Assembly (NCBI GenBank): GCA_025937785.1
Contig: JAICQQ010000031.1
Coordinates: 1 to 56,965, forward strand
Reading direction: 5' to 3'
DNA: 56,965 bases
From: Polyangiaceae bacterium
Lineage (GTDB): Bacteria > Myxococcota_A > Polyangia > Polyangiales > Polyangiaceae
The notes under the pieces were generated by a model, which saw only the letters and a list, made by a program, of their open reading frames with translations, did not search any database and had not been told where the DNA came from. Made by a program: the position numbers and the translations under genes. Shown here piece after piece: positions 27,312 to 35,545 of this stretch (the first letter of the stretch is position 1; each line of letters opens with the position of its first letter).

Positions 27312-28346
27312 ATGTCTAGTGTCAGAAGCCCCGGATTGAGCCTCGAACCGATGGAAGCGTTCCGCCTGCAGAGCACGGCGCGCATGCACGAGGTCCTGGC
27401 TGACCGCTACGAGATTCAGGGGTTCATGGACAGCGGCGGCACGTCGGAGATCTACCTGGCTCACGACCGGTGGCATCCGCGCTGGGTAGTCATCAAGCAG
27501 TTGACGGCAGGGCTGGCCGACAATCCCGAAGTGCGCAGCAGGTTTCTGCGCGAAGCCACGGCCGCTCGAGAGATCGAGCATCCCAACGTGGTGCAGGTCG
27601 AAGCGGTGATCGAGCCGGAAGATCAGCCCCCGTTCCTGGTCATGGAAGCGCTCGTGGGCGAAACGCTCGGCGACATGCTACGCCGGGAGACGTGTCTGCC
27701 CGTCCCCCAGGTGCTGCGGCTGGTGCGCGAGATTGCCAGCGCGCTCGCGGCCACGCATGCCGCGGGCATCGTCCACCGTGACGTCAAACCCGATAACATC
27801 TTCCTGCTGGGGCCGCGCGGTGCCCCCGAAGGGCTGAAGCTCATCGATTTCGGCATGGCGAAGATCAAGACCGTCGCCTGCTCCGGCATCGTGCTGGGCA
27901 CCGCCCAGTACATGGCCCCCGAACAGGTCTTGGTCGAACCCGTCGATGGGCGCACGGACGTGTACGGTCTCGGCGTCATGATGTTCCGCATGCTGACCGG
28001 CCACCTGCCATTCGAGTCGGAACCGCGCGCGGACATGCTGCGCCACCAGCTGTTCAGCCCGCCCCCACCGGCCTCGTGGCTCTGCGACGAGCTCGATCCC
28101 ACGGTGGACGCCATCGTGCTCAAGGCGATGCGCAAGCACCCCGAGAATCGCTACCCGTCGATGCTCGCGCTGCTCGATGACGTGGTCGCGGCGATCGAGG
28201 CCGAACCCGAACGAGCCAGCAGCCCCGATCTCGTGATCGCACCGGATCGCTACCGCCCCAACAGCGAGCAGGGCGAGGCCGCCTTCAAGCTCCTCGCGCG
28301 CAACTTCGGCAAGTTTGCAGAAATGCCCGGCGCGAACGACGGGTGA
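27312..28346 (+). CDS. cytoplasmic Ser/Thr protein kinase with atypical glycine loop
   Basis: A 344-residue eukaryote-like kinase. Lys62 (VVIKQL), Glu81, the catalytic loop HRDVKPDN (D157, N162) and DFG at 179-181 are intact, as are APEQ and the DVYGLGVMMFRMLTG helix. The glycine-rich loop reads D40-S-G-G-T-S45-E-I-Y: the first and third Gly of the usual GxGxxG are Asp and Ser. No transmembrane segment or sensor domain follows; the last 60 residues are a short unclassified tail. It is the first of two consecutive kinase genes on the plus strand, about 216 bases before the second. It may be active with altered ATP binding; substrate unknown. Confidence 0.93.
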   Translation: MSSVRSPGLSLEPMEAFRLQSTARMHEVLADRYEIQGFMDSGGTSEIYLAHDRWHPRWVVIKQLTAGLADNPEVRSRFLREATAAREIEHPNVVQVEAVIEPEDQPPFLVMEALVGETLGDMLRRETCLPVPQVLRLVREIASALAATHAAGIVHRDVKPDNIFLLGPRGAPEGLKLIDFGMAKIKTVACSGIVLGTAQYMAPEQVLVEPVDGRTDVYGLGVMMFRMLTGHLPFESEPRADMLRHQLFSPPPPASWLCDELDPTVDAIVLKAMRKHPENRYPSMLALLDDVVAAIEAEPERASSPDLVIAPDRYRPNSEQGEAAFKLLARNFGKFAEMPGANDG

Positions 28347-28562
28347 GGCATCGTACGGCCCGCGGCTGGGGAAGTCGTACGCCGTCGTAAGCGTCGCCCC
28401 CGTCGAAACCTCCAAACTTGCCCGACGGCCGAATCATGGACGAAACGACGGATCGGGCGGGAATGGCTCGCCCGCAGGCGAAAACTGGCGCCGTTTCCAC
28501 CCTAAGCCTTGCTTCGCCTGAGGAGCAGGGGGAGAGTTCGTAGCCCGCTAGCCGCGTTTTTG

Positions 28563-30209
28563 ATGTCCGAGAACAAAGGGCCTGCTTCCGAGTCTCCGAG
28601 CGTGTCCCAGCGCAGGCGAGCCTCCGCATTGCGTTCGAAGGCCCCTCCGAAACCCAAGCAGCGCCCGCGCCCCAAGCTGCTCCGGCATCACGCAACCGGC
28701 CCGGACTCCGGGGAAAATGAAATGCTGGGCCGGACCCTGGCGGGTCGCTACCAGGTCGAGGGCGTGCTGGGGCGCGGCACCATGGGGGTGGTCTACCGCT
28801 GCCGCCACCTGGTGCTGGAGCGCTCCGTCGCGATCAAGATCCTCAAGCCCGATCTCGCGCAGGAAGAAGAGGTGCTGCAGCGCTTCATGATCGAGGCGAA
28901 AGCCGCTTCCAGCATCGGCAGCAAGCACATCGTCAACGTCCTCGATTTCGGGCGCCTGGCGGACGGTTCGTCGTACCTGGTGATGGAGCAGCTGAACGGG
29001 CAGACGCTCGGCGATCTGCTCGCCGCATCGCCCCTGTTACCGTCCGAGATCGTGCTCTCGATCGCGCTGCAAATCGCGGCGGGCCTGGAAGCTGCTCACG
29101 CCGTCGGCGTCGTGCATCGCGATCTGAAACCCGACAACGTCTTTCTGACCGAAACCAAGCCCGACGAGTACTTCGTCACGATTTTGGATTTTGGCATCGC
29201 CAAAGTCCAGGCCAGTCAGAACAAGCTGACCCAGCAAGGTACGCTGGTTGGAACACCGCACTACATGTCGCCCGAACAGGCGACAGCGGGCCCTGCCGAT
29301 CACCGCTCCGACATCTATTCGCTGGGCGTGATCCTGTTCGAAATGGCGACGGGCGACGTGCCGTTCGACGGCGAGACCCCGGTCGCCGTGCTCACCCAAC
29401 ACGTCCACGAAAAGCCCCCCGATCTCAAGACGGTGCTGCCGGCAGGGCGCGTGCTGCCGCCGGGCGTCGCTCCCTTGATCCAGAAGTGTTTGGCCAAAAA
29501 TCCGGACCGCCGCTACCAGAGCATGGGCGATCTGCGCGCCGATCTCGCGACCGTCATGCGCGGTTCCGAACCCGAGATCACGATCGAGCCCGACGCCGAG
29601 CTCGAGGCCACCCCGAGCTCACACCCAGGAGGCGGCGGGAAGACGCTGTTCTACGCGGCGCTGGTGCTCGCGGTGCTGCTGGGCGCAGGCTGGGGCACTC
29701 GGGAGTACTTCGCGCGCTCCGCGGCGCCGCCAACCATCGTCACGGTCCGCGCACCCGAGCGTCCGCTGCCACCGGCGGCGGCCCCAGCCCAGCAAGAGCC
29801 CGAAGGCATCAAGGTCGTGCTGATGGCTTTCCCCGCCGACGCGCACGTGTTCCACGGCGAGAAAGATCTCGGCATCATTCCCGTCAACGTTCACGTCAAG
29901 GCAGGCGAAAAGCTCGAACTGCTCGTGAAGCGCCCGGGCTATTGGCCACGCCGGCTGGTCGTCGATGGCAAGCGGGACCGCATCGTGGTGGGCCTGAAGA
30001 AGTACGACTCCCCGTCGAAAAGCGCCGATGCCAAGGGCCACGAACTCGAGCCAGCCACGCTAGACAAGGACTTTCCGGTGGAAGCTCCGCCTGAGTCGGA
30101 CAGCATGCCCCCCGGCAAGGGCAGCGAAAAACCCGCGTCCAGCGAGGCTGCTGCAGAGGGTGAGCGCCCGGAGGCCCAGCCTACGGCGGCGCCGAGACAA
30201 GCGCCGTAG
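28563..30209 (+). CDS. transmembrane Ser/Thr protein kinase with C-terminal PEGA-like domain
   Basis: About 548 residues. A basic, Pro/Arg-rich N-terminal tail (1-60) precedes the kinase domain: canonical loop GRGTMGVV, K92, catalytic HRDLKPDN (D187) and DFG at 209-211. A single membrane helix lies near 360-382 (TLFYAALVLAVLLGAGWG). The exterior part has an Ala/Pro-rich spacer and a PEGA-like domain at about 414-482 (IKVVLMAFPADAHVFHG ... GYWPRRLVVDG), a beta-sandwich often found on myxobacterial kinases and surface proteins. A Ser/Pro-rich tail ends the protein. ATG at 28563 is chosen over a more upstream in-frame start at 28509 because the extension is non-conserved. A cell-surface signal receptor is likely. 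Confidence 0.93.
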   Translation: MSENKGPASESPSVSQRRRASALRSKAPPKPKQRPRPKLLRHHATGPDSGENEMLGRTLAGRYQVEGVLGRGTMGVVYRCRHLVLERSVAIKILKPDLAQEEEVLQRFMIEAKAASSIGSKHIVNVLDFGRLADGSSYLVMEQLNGQTLGDLLAASPLLPSEIVLSIALQIAAGLEAAHAVGVVHRDLKPDNVFLTETKPDEYFVTILDFGIAKVQASQNKLTQQGTLVGTPHYMSPEQATAGPADHRSDIYSLGVILFEMATGDVPFDGETPVAVLTQHVHEKPPDLKTVLPAGRVLPPGVAPLIQKCLAKNPDRRYQSMGDLRADLATVMRGSEPEITIEPDAELEATPSSHPGGGGKTLFYAALVLAVLLGAGWGTREYFARSAAPPTIVTVRAPERPLPPAAAPAQQEPEGIKVVLMAFPADAHVFHGEKDLGIIPVNVHVKAGEKLELLVKRPGYWPRRLVVDGKRDRIVVGLKKYDSPSKSADAKGHELEPATLDKDFPVEAPPESDSMPPGKGSEKPASSEAAAEGERPEAQPTAAPRQAP

Positions 30210-30242
30210 TCACGGACCGAACCGTCCCGTCGAGCATTCTCC

Positions 30243-31280
30243 ATGAGCGTATTGGTAGACATCGTGCACCCGGCGCACGTGCACTTCTACAAGCACATCC
30301 TCTGGAATCTCGAGCGGCGCGGGGTGCCCACCACCATCGTCGCTCGAGACAAGGACGTCACCTGTCAGCTACTGGACAATTACGGCTTCAGCTATCAGCG
30401 CGTCGGCAAGAGCGGTCACACACACCTGCTGGGCCACGCTGCGGAGCTCCTGGCGCGTGACCTGACGCTGGTCAGGCTCACCCGCCGCACGCGCGCCCGC
30501 ATCATACTCACGCGCAACCCAGCGGGCGCTCAAGCGGGCCGCCTGCTCGGTGTCCACAGCGTTTTCGACACCGACGACGGCCCCGCCGCCGGGTTGCACT
30601 ACCGCGCCGCCGCTCCGTTCGCTCACGCCATCACGACGCCCGACTGCATGCGCGCCGACCTCGGACCGAAACACGTGAGGTACCCCGGCTACAAGCAGAG
30701 CGCGTACCTCCACCCGAATCATTTCCGGCCGAACCCGGCCGTGCTCGGCCACCTCGGAGTGGCCCCCGGCGAGCGCTACTTCGTCGTGCGATTGGTAGCG
30801 ATGGCCGCCAGTCACGACGGCGGTGAGTCCGGCCTGCCTCGAGCGACGCGGGCGGAAGTCGTGAAGCGACTGTCGCGTGTCGGTAAGGTGTTCGTCTCGT
30901 GCGAACCGCCAGTCCCCGCCGAGTTCGAAGAACTGCTCTTCCGCCCGCCACCCGAGCTGCTGCACGACGCCCTCGCTTACGCGAGCCTCCTCGTCGGTGA
31001 CAGCCAGACCATGGCCGCCGAGGCTGCCGTGCTCGGAACTCCGAGCCTGCGCGTCTCCTCCTGGACAGGGCGGCTCGACTACCTCGACGAGCTCGAGACC
31101 CGCTACGGGCTCACCGAGTCCTTCCACCCGCGCGAATCCGCGCGCCTGTTCGACCGCCTCGAGACCTACGCCCAGCACCCCGATCCCCACGCGCTCATCC
31201 GCGAAGGCCATACGCGCATGCTCGCCGACAAATGCGACGTCGCGGAGTGGTACACGCGCTACGTGACGGAGCATTTGTAG
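30243..31280 (+). CDS. DUF354 family protein (GT-B-like fold)
   Basis: A 345-residue protein that opens with VDIVHPAHVHFYKHILWNLERRGV, the signature of DUF354, and continues with a two-domain GT-B-like fold: residues ESVV-type loops are replaced here by LLVGDSQTMAAEAAVLGTPSLR near residue 260, a hallmark of the group and of UDP-GlcNAc 2-epimerase relatives. Members are often found with polysaccharide or lipid-glycan genes. It starts 33 bases after the second kinase stop (ATG at 30243), so it may be in its operon. Its 3' end overlaps the 3' end of the opposing protease gene by 86 bases. Reaction and substrate are not established. Confidence 0.85.
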   Translation: MSVLVDIVHPAHVHFYKHILWNLERRGVPTTIVARDKDVTCQLLDNYGFSYQRVGKSGHTHLLGHAAELLARDLTLVRLTRRTRARIILTRNPAGAQAGRLLGVHSVFDTDDGPAAGLHYRAAAPFAHAITTPDCMRADLGPKHVRYPGYKQSAYLHPNHFRPNPAVLGHLGVAPGERYFVVRLVAMAASHDGGESGLPRATRAEVVKRLSRVGKVFVSCEPPVPAEFEELLFRPPPELLHDALAYASLLVGDSQTMAAEAAVLGTPSLRVSSWTGRLDYLDELETRYGLTESFHPRESARLFDRLETYAQHPDPHALIREGHTRMLADKCDVAEWYTRYVTEHL

Positions 31281-31896
31281 CGATGCAGCTATCACCTTCG
31301 ACTCGCAGCAGCGCCGGACCGCCTGAATCCCCGTAGCACGTTCCTGCGTCAGTACTACCGATGATCAGCTCGTCTTCTCCGACGCCGGTGACGGGTGTGA
31401 GAGCACTTTGCTTGTAGCTGAGCCCGGGCTCCTGCGCACCACCGAAACCCACGAGAGCAACCTCCGTTTGTGGCTGGAGCAGTTCACGTTCACAACCCTG
31501 TAGTGGACGGACGACTGGAATAGTTTCCACCGCACGGGCAAGCACGCAGTAAGCAACATCCAAACCCAAGTCTGCTAGGCCAGAACGACAGCCGCTGACC
31601 GGCTCTGCAACCAGCTCGCCACTCTCTGCCTCCTCGACCCAGACTCTCCACTGTGGGACACCGCAATGCGCCGCAAACACCGCAACGTCAGGATGAATCA
31701 GAGTGCCGGTGCATCCGCCATCGAACCAGACTACCGCAGGCCACTCTCCAGGCTCGGATGGCATCCCACCGATGATGGGTTGCCCCCGTCTAGCGTTGAT
31801 ATCATCGCCGGCAGCGTTCGAACACGCTATCAACAACCCGCTGCCAAGCCACAAGACTAGCTTCCGAGTCCAATGCAGGCAGGGCGCGACTGGCAT
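31195..31896 (-). CDS. trypsin-like (S1) serine protease lipoprotein, shortened at the C-terminus
   Basis: A 233-residue product with a lipoprotein signal (LLIAC, C25), the activation-site like IIGG near 41, and all three catalytic residues: H77 in FAAHC, D113 in GLDVAY and S191 in CYGDSGGP. Full-length S1 proteases continue about 60-70 residues with two more beta-strands and a final helix after GDSGG; here the frame runs into a 40-residue Arg/Ala/Cys-rich tail that is the antisense of the DUF354 gene. The gene has thus probably lost its true 3' end, and the product may be inactive. Base composition is less GC-rich than its neighbours. The ATG at 31896 fits the signal peptide. Confidence 0.72.
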   Translation of the reverse strand: MPVAPCLHWTRKLVLWLGSGLLIACSNAAGDDINARRGQPIIGGMPSEPGEWPAVVWFDGGCTGTLIHPDVAVFAAHCGVPQWRVWVEEAESGELVAEPVSGCRSGLADLGLDVAYCVLARAVETIPVVRPLQGCERELLQPQTEVALVGFGGAQEPGLSYKQSALTPVTGVGEDELIIGSTDAGTCYGDSGGPALLRVEGDSCIATNAPSRSACTTPRRRICRRACAYGLRG

Positions 31897-31919
31897 CGAC
31901 TATAGCTTCACTTGCGGAG

Positions 31920-32357
31920 CTACAGCTTCACTTCCGCCGTTTGGCAACTACCGGGGCACTCCTCCCCGTTAGCATCTTGCTTGTGGTAGCTCACCTCTAG
32001 GCCATCGGCTAACACGACGTTCCCCGCGGCAACCTGCACGACTACAGAGATCACGTCCCCTTTCGCCGGATTCTCCAGGATAAGCCTGGCTTCTACCTCC
32101 TCAAAACGACAGAGGGTGAGCCATAGGGGCGCCTGGACGGCCTCCTCGCAACGTCCGTCGCGCGGCCAGGCGACAGCAAGGCAATCGTCATTGATACAGA
32201 CATGCACCTGCTCTGGTTCGCTCGCGGCGATGTCCGAAGGCAAATTCACCACGACGCTTGACACGCAAGCTATCGCCGGACAGCTATCTCCACAGGAGAG
32301 GGAGAACCATGCGGCGATGATGATGAAGCAAACCGCGGACCGGCAATCGAACACCAT
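31920..32357 (-). CDS. hypothetical Cys-rich lipoprotein
   Basis: A 145-residue protein with an N-terminal hydrophobic stretch ending in a lipobox (SLSC, C22). The mature part has eight Cys (CPAIAC, CINDDC, C, C, CPGSC) and reads as a beta-rich domain (ARLILENPAKGDVISVVVQVAAGNVVL). No family is recognised. It lies upstream of the shortened protease on the same strand with 23 bases between, in the less GC-rich stretch, so the pair may have arrived together. Start ATG at 32357; no alternative upstream. Confidence 0.65.
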   Translation of the reverse strand: MVFDCRSAVCFIIIAAWFSLSCGDSCPAIACVSSVVVNLPSDIAASEPEQVHVCINDDCLAVAWPRDGRCEEAVQAPLWLTLCRFEEVEARLILENPAKGDVISVVVQVAAGNVVLADGLEVSYHKQDANGEECPGSCQTAEVKL

Positions 32358-32370
32358 GTAGCCTCTTAGC

Positions 32371-32613
32371 CTAGCAGCGTTCGGGACACGACTCTGCTAG
32401 ACAGGAAACCCAGTCGACAAGCATCGAATGACATTCGGAGCCCCCGGGAGAAACGCAGTTTTCAGGACACTTGCAAAAATCTACCTGGCAACGCAGCGAA
32501 CGAACGATTCGCAGCAACGGTCCGGGTAGTTGTGAGCCACCGCGTCTAGCGAGTAGAAACCGCCGCATCGGTGAAGCCCACTTGGCCTGGGGCGAGCACC
32601 ACGAGGTGGTCAC
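32371..32613 (-). pseudogene. possible remnant of a Cys-rich secreted protein
   Basis: An 80-codon frame whose last 40 residues (VDFCKCPENCVSPGGSEC ... VDWVSCLAESC) contain a dense Cys pattern like that of secreted myxobacterial lipoproteins. The N-terminal half lacks a signal peptide, has Arg-rich non-coding character and overlaps the next fragment. It may be the 3' remnant of a lost gene; a chance frame cannot be excluded. Confidence 0.3.
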
Positions 32614-32914
32614 CCCTCCCAGCGTCTAAGATATTGGACACTCGACTTACGGCGCGCAGCAGTCGCGCATCGAATGCTTCGTCGGTTTCGTCGCTGCGGG
32701 GCTTTTCGATCGCGTCCACGGCGCCGGCCTCGAGCGCGCTCATCGAGGCTGGCAGCGGACGGATGGTGATGTCGCGGATGCCGGCGAGCGAATTCGCAGC
32801 GAGCGCCACGCGGCCTCGGCTGGTGCGCAGCACGAGCGCCACGCTGGGGGCGCTCGCGGGACAGCGAGTTGCTCGGCGAAGCGCCACCGTCGCCACCAAC
32901 GTGTCGAGCGGCAC
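32546..32914 (-). CDS. CheW-like domain fragment
   Basis: 122 residues from a GTG at 32914. The stretch VPLDTLVATVALRR then VALVLRTSRGRVALAANSLAGIRDITIRPLP resembles the two halves of a CheW-type SH3-like domain (the second matches the typical VVVVRxGGRxVALxVDxVxGxxxVxxKPLP). The region between the halves (RGEVVPVVDL in CheW) is missing, and an Asp/Glu-rich insert follows. The reading frame continues upstream without a start codon to the stop of the MFS gene, so the 5' end seems to have been lost; no ribosome-binding site is visible at the GTG. Probably a decayed or very divergent chemotaxis adaptor. Similarity to the linker of CheB was considered and is weaker. Confidence 0.4.
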   Translation of the reverse strand: MPLDTLVATVALRRATRCPASAPSVALVLRTSRGRVALAANSLAGIRDITIRPLPASMSALEAGAVDAIEKPRSDETDEAFDARLLRAVSRVSNILDAGRGDHLVVLAPGQVGFTDAAVSTR

Positions 32915-32971
32915 GAGCAGCCGGTCCGCGCAGCGACCATCACTTCCGTCGACGAACTCTTCAGCTGAGCG

Positions 32972-34246
32972 TCAGTTCGCAGAGCTCGGCTCGACGGCTT
33001 CGCGCGGAGCGGGCGCCGGGGCGAGCGTGAGGCCACGAGCGGCCGGGTCGTCGCGGTAGAACAGTAGCGAGAACAGTACGAAGGCCGCCCAGAGCGCGGC
33101 GAGGTGATAGAGCATGGTAGCGCCACCGTACTGGTCGAACAGAATGCTCGAGATGGGGGGACCCAGCAGCATGCCGGCGGCGTAGAACACGTTGTAGATC
33201 GAGGTGGCGCGCGCGTAGTGCTGGCGTTCGACCACGACCCCCTGGAGCGCCAAGCTGACGGGTGAAATCGAGGCGAGCGTTGCGCCGGCGATGGCGACTG
33301 CGGTGCACATGAGCACGTAAGAGTCCAGGAACACGAAGCCGAGCACCATGCAGCCGCCGACGCTGCCGAGCACGCGCATCGTGAACAGGTGCCCGAAGCG
33401 ATCGCCGATACGCGCGGCGACGTTGATGAACACCAGCATACCGCCCGCGAAATAGAACGGGATGGTGATGGTTTGCTCCTTGGCGATCCCCTTCGACTCC
33501 ATCAAGAACAGCGGCAGGAAGAGCACGACGCTCGCCTGGAAGTAGCCGTAGGCAAAGGTGGCGAAGCAAGAATTCTTGATGCGCCAGAGTAGCTGCCCGG
33601 AAGTCACCTCGGCGGCGCCTTGGATCAGTGTGTCGGACGTCGCGCCGTGAGGGTCGTGCGAATGGATCGGCAGCTCGCGATCCATCTTAAGCGCCGTGTA
33701 GAGCGCGGCGATCGAGGACAGCACGCCCGCCGCCACGAAGCCAGCCTCCATCGACACCAACTCGGTGAGCAACCGCGAGAGCCACGGCCCGCCCATGTAC
33801 CCGAAAGCGATCGCGAGCGCATACAGGCTCATCACGAAGGCCTTGCTCTTGGGACCCGAACGCGCGAGCAGGATCGTCTCGCAGCTGACCCAGATGCCGA
33901 CCGAAAAGGCGCCGTCGAAGAAGCGGACCGCCGCCATCGCATGGTACGAGTCGAGGAACGGGAAGACGCCGACGGTGAGCGCGTAACCGAGAAAACTCGC
34001 CGTGAGCGTGGTCTTGGCGGTGAAGCGCTTGATCAAGCTGCCCATCGGCAGCGACAGCGCCACGATGCCAGACGCGAACCACGCCGCGAGGGTACCTATC
34101 GAACGCTTCTCGAAGCCCTTGTCATCGAGCAAGATGGCGATCAGCGAGATCGCCATCCCATACGCCAAACCCAAGATCAGCGTCGCGATGTAGACGCGCC
34201 AGATATTGGGATCCTCAATCTTTTTGGTCCAGTGCATGGGCTGCAC
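32972..34246 (-). CDS. MFS transporter, second gene of a cobalamin-riboswitch operon
   Basis: A 424-residue, 12-segment major facilitator protein. The loop between segments 2 and 3 has GSLIKRFTAKTTL, the central cytoplasmic loop is at about 190-215, and segment 8-9 loop has ARIGDRFGHL. It has the general MFS pattern but no substrate-specific signature I recognise. The gap to the preceding lipoprotein gene is 47 bases on the same strand with no terminator visible, so it should share the riboswitch-led transcript. If so, the substrate could be a corrinoid, cobalt chelator or a B12-dependent metabolite; this is inference. Start is GTG at 34246 or ATG at 34237. Ends with an in-frame stop directly before the CheW-like fragment. 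Confidence 0.88.
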   Translation of the reverse strand: MQPMHWTKKIEDPNIWRVYIATLILGLAYGMAISLIAILLDDKGFEKRSIGTLAAWFASGIVALSLPMGSLIKRFTAKTTLTASFLGYALTVGVFPFLDSYHAMAAVRFFDGAFSVGIWVSCETILLARSGPKSKAFVMSLYALAIAFGYMGGPWLSRLLTELVSMEAGFVAAGVLSSIAALYTALKMDRELPIHSHDPHGATSDTLIQGAAEVTSGQLLWRIKNSCFATFAYGYFQASVVLFLPLFLMESKGIAKEQTITIPFYFAGGMLVFINVAARIGDRFGHLFTMRVLGSVGGCMVLGFVFLDSYVLMCTAVAIAGATLASISPVSLALQGVVVERQHYARATSIYNVFYAAGMLLGPPISSILFDQYGGATMLYHLAALWAAFVLFSLLFYRDDPAARGLTLAPAPAPREAVEPSSAN

Positions 34247-34293
34247 GGTGGGCTATAGCAGAGCTTTGCCCCACCGGCGCGCTCAATCACCGC

Positions 34294-35247
34294 TCAGTCT
34301 TGGGCGGTGATTTTGGACCATGGGAAGCCGTTGCAGCCCTCGGTCAAATCGGCCGAATCAGCGGGTTCTAGCTCGAGCGCAGCCTCGGCGGAATCCAGAT
34401 TGTACCCGGTTTGACAATAGTAGGTAGCTGCATCGGCACCGGCACCTCCGGCACCAGCGGCGCCGCCTTGGCCGCCCTCGACAGCAACCCAATCGAAGCG
34501 GCTGTACAATCCTGGGAAGTAAGCGTTGGCACAATCGTTCTGCGTGATCGCCCAGCCTTCACCGTTCGAAAACTCGAGCAGGTGAAACGACGACGACCCG
34601 CTCTGCCAGGCGCTCGACGTGATCGTGTGCGCTCCACCAAAGTCATCCTCGTAGCTACCGATCAGCTCGATGGGCGTCAGCGAGCTCCACGCGAAGCCAC
34701 CGCAACCTTCCGCCAGGTCGTCGGCATCCGCGCGGGGCGGGTCGCCGGCCTCCGCCGCGGTCGAAGCCGCAAATACGGACTGGCAATAGTAAAGCTGGCC
34801 GCCTTCACGGGTCCACTCGAAGCGGCTGAAGCTTGCGGGAAAGAACTCGTTGTCGGCCGAGTTTTCGGCGATCGCCCAGCCTTCTTCGTTCGACACCTCG
34901 ATCAGGTCGAAGATCGAAGAGCCCATCTGCCAGACCTCGTCGTCGATGCGATGGGCGCCGTCGTAGTGGTCGCGGAACGCGCCCGCGATGTCGATTTCGT
35001 TCTCGATCGGCGGCGACTCGCACTCGGTGGGTGCGCCGGCGGCGCCCGCGTCGCCGCCCGAACCCCCGTTCGTTGCGCTGCCGCCGTTGGCGGTCGGGGC
35101 GCTGCCGCCGGCTCCGCTACTGCCGCCGCTGCTGTTCGTGCCGCCTGCGCCACCGCTCGCAGTGGATCCCGGCGCGTCGTCATCTCCGCCGCAACCGACC
35201 AATAGCACGCACACTCCGAAACATACCTGGCTCGCAAACGCCTTCAT
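34294..35247 (-). CDS. lipoprotein with two copies of an uncharacterised domain, under a cobalamin riboswitch
   Basis: About 317 residues. ATG at 35247 has a strong AGGAG eight bases upstream; the frame extends further but without a signal. The lipobox is LLVGC (C19). A Gly/Ser/Ala/Asn linker (about 20-75) leads to two tandem repeats of about 105 residues. Each has the pattern ...Y.D...GAH.I....WQ.GSS.F.L.E.SN.EGWAI..N...N..FP...SRF.W..., followed by YYCQ and then ADLxEGCxGFxWS. The two Cys and aromatic residues suggest a sugar- or ligand-binding beta-fold with a disulfide. The domain is known to me only as a hypothetical repeat of proteobacterial surface proteins. Position behind a B12 riboswitch suggests a role in corrinoid capture; no evidence of activity is visible. 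Confidence 0.85.
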   Translation of the reverse strand: MKAFASQVCFGVCVLLVGCGGDDDAPGSTASGGAGGTNSSGGSSGAGGSAPTANGGSATNGGSGGDAGAAGAPTECESPPIENEIDIAGAFRDHYDGAHRIDDEVWQMGSSIFDLIEVSNEEGWAIAENSADNEFFPASFSRFEWTREGGQLYYCQSVFAASTAAEAGDPPRADADDLAEGCGGFAWSSLTPIELIGSYEDDFGGAHTITSSAWQSGSSSFHLLEFSNGEGWAITQNDCANAYFPGLYSRFDWVAVEGGQGGAAGAGGAGADAATYYCQTGYNLDSAEAALELEPADSADLTEGCNGFPWSKITAQD

Positions 35248-35399
35248 CTGAACTCCTTGTGTCGACCCTCCGTCGACGGGATGTGAACAAGTCACTGGTA
35301 GGTGACTCGTCGAAGCGCGAACGACGAGGTCATGATGCAGACCTTGTCGCTCAGCGCCCCGCAGAGTCGTATCGAATGGCCGCACAGTGCAGCCGCGTC

Positions 35400-35545
35400 G
35401 TGCAGAAGGTCTCCTGGCTCCCGGTTCGTCCTCGGGCCATCCTTCCCAGACTCCTCGTCCAGTGGATCTGTTGGCCGTCGTCCCCGGTTACAGTGGCGGG
35501 GGCCGCGTCGGATTCGCACCGACTTCCCTTGCTCTGCGCGAACGA
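35400..35545 (-). promoter_or_regulatory. cobalamin (B12) riboswitch
   Basis: Read on the minus strand the element matches the class consensus closely. It has GGGAAGUCGGUGCGAAUCC (35508-35526), GCCACUGUAA (35489-35498), a CCACUGG...UCUGGGAAGG core near 35440-35465 and the B12 box AGCCAGGAGACC (35409-35420). Flanking GCAGA (about 35534-35538) and UCUGC (about 35402-35406) can form the closing stem P1. It lies about 150 bases upstream of the two-repeat lipoprotein gene. Between them, GTCGAC-ggagg-GTCGAC can form a hairpin (about 35263-35280) just before the AGGAG, so translational control is plausible. This is the leader of the lipoprotein-MFS operon; expected to shut the operon when adenosyl- or methylcobalamin is abundant. 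Confidence 0.95.

Noticed and set aside
32546..32914. CheB-like reading of EAGAVDAIEKP
   Set aside because: The preceding residues do not form a receiver domain and no methylesterase follows; the CheW-type pattern explains more of the fragment.
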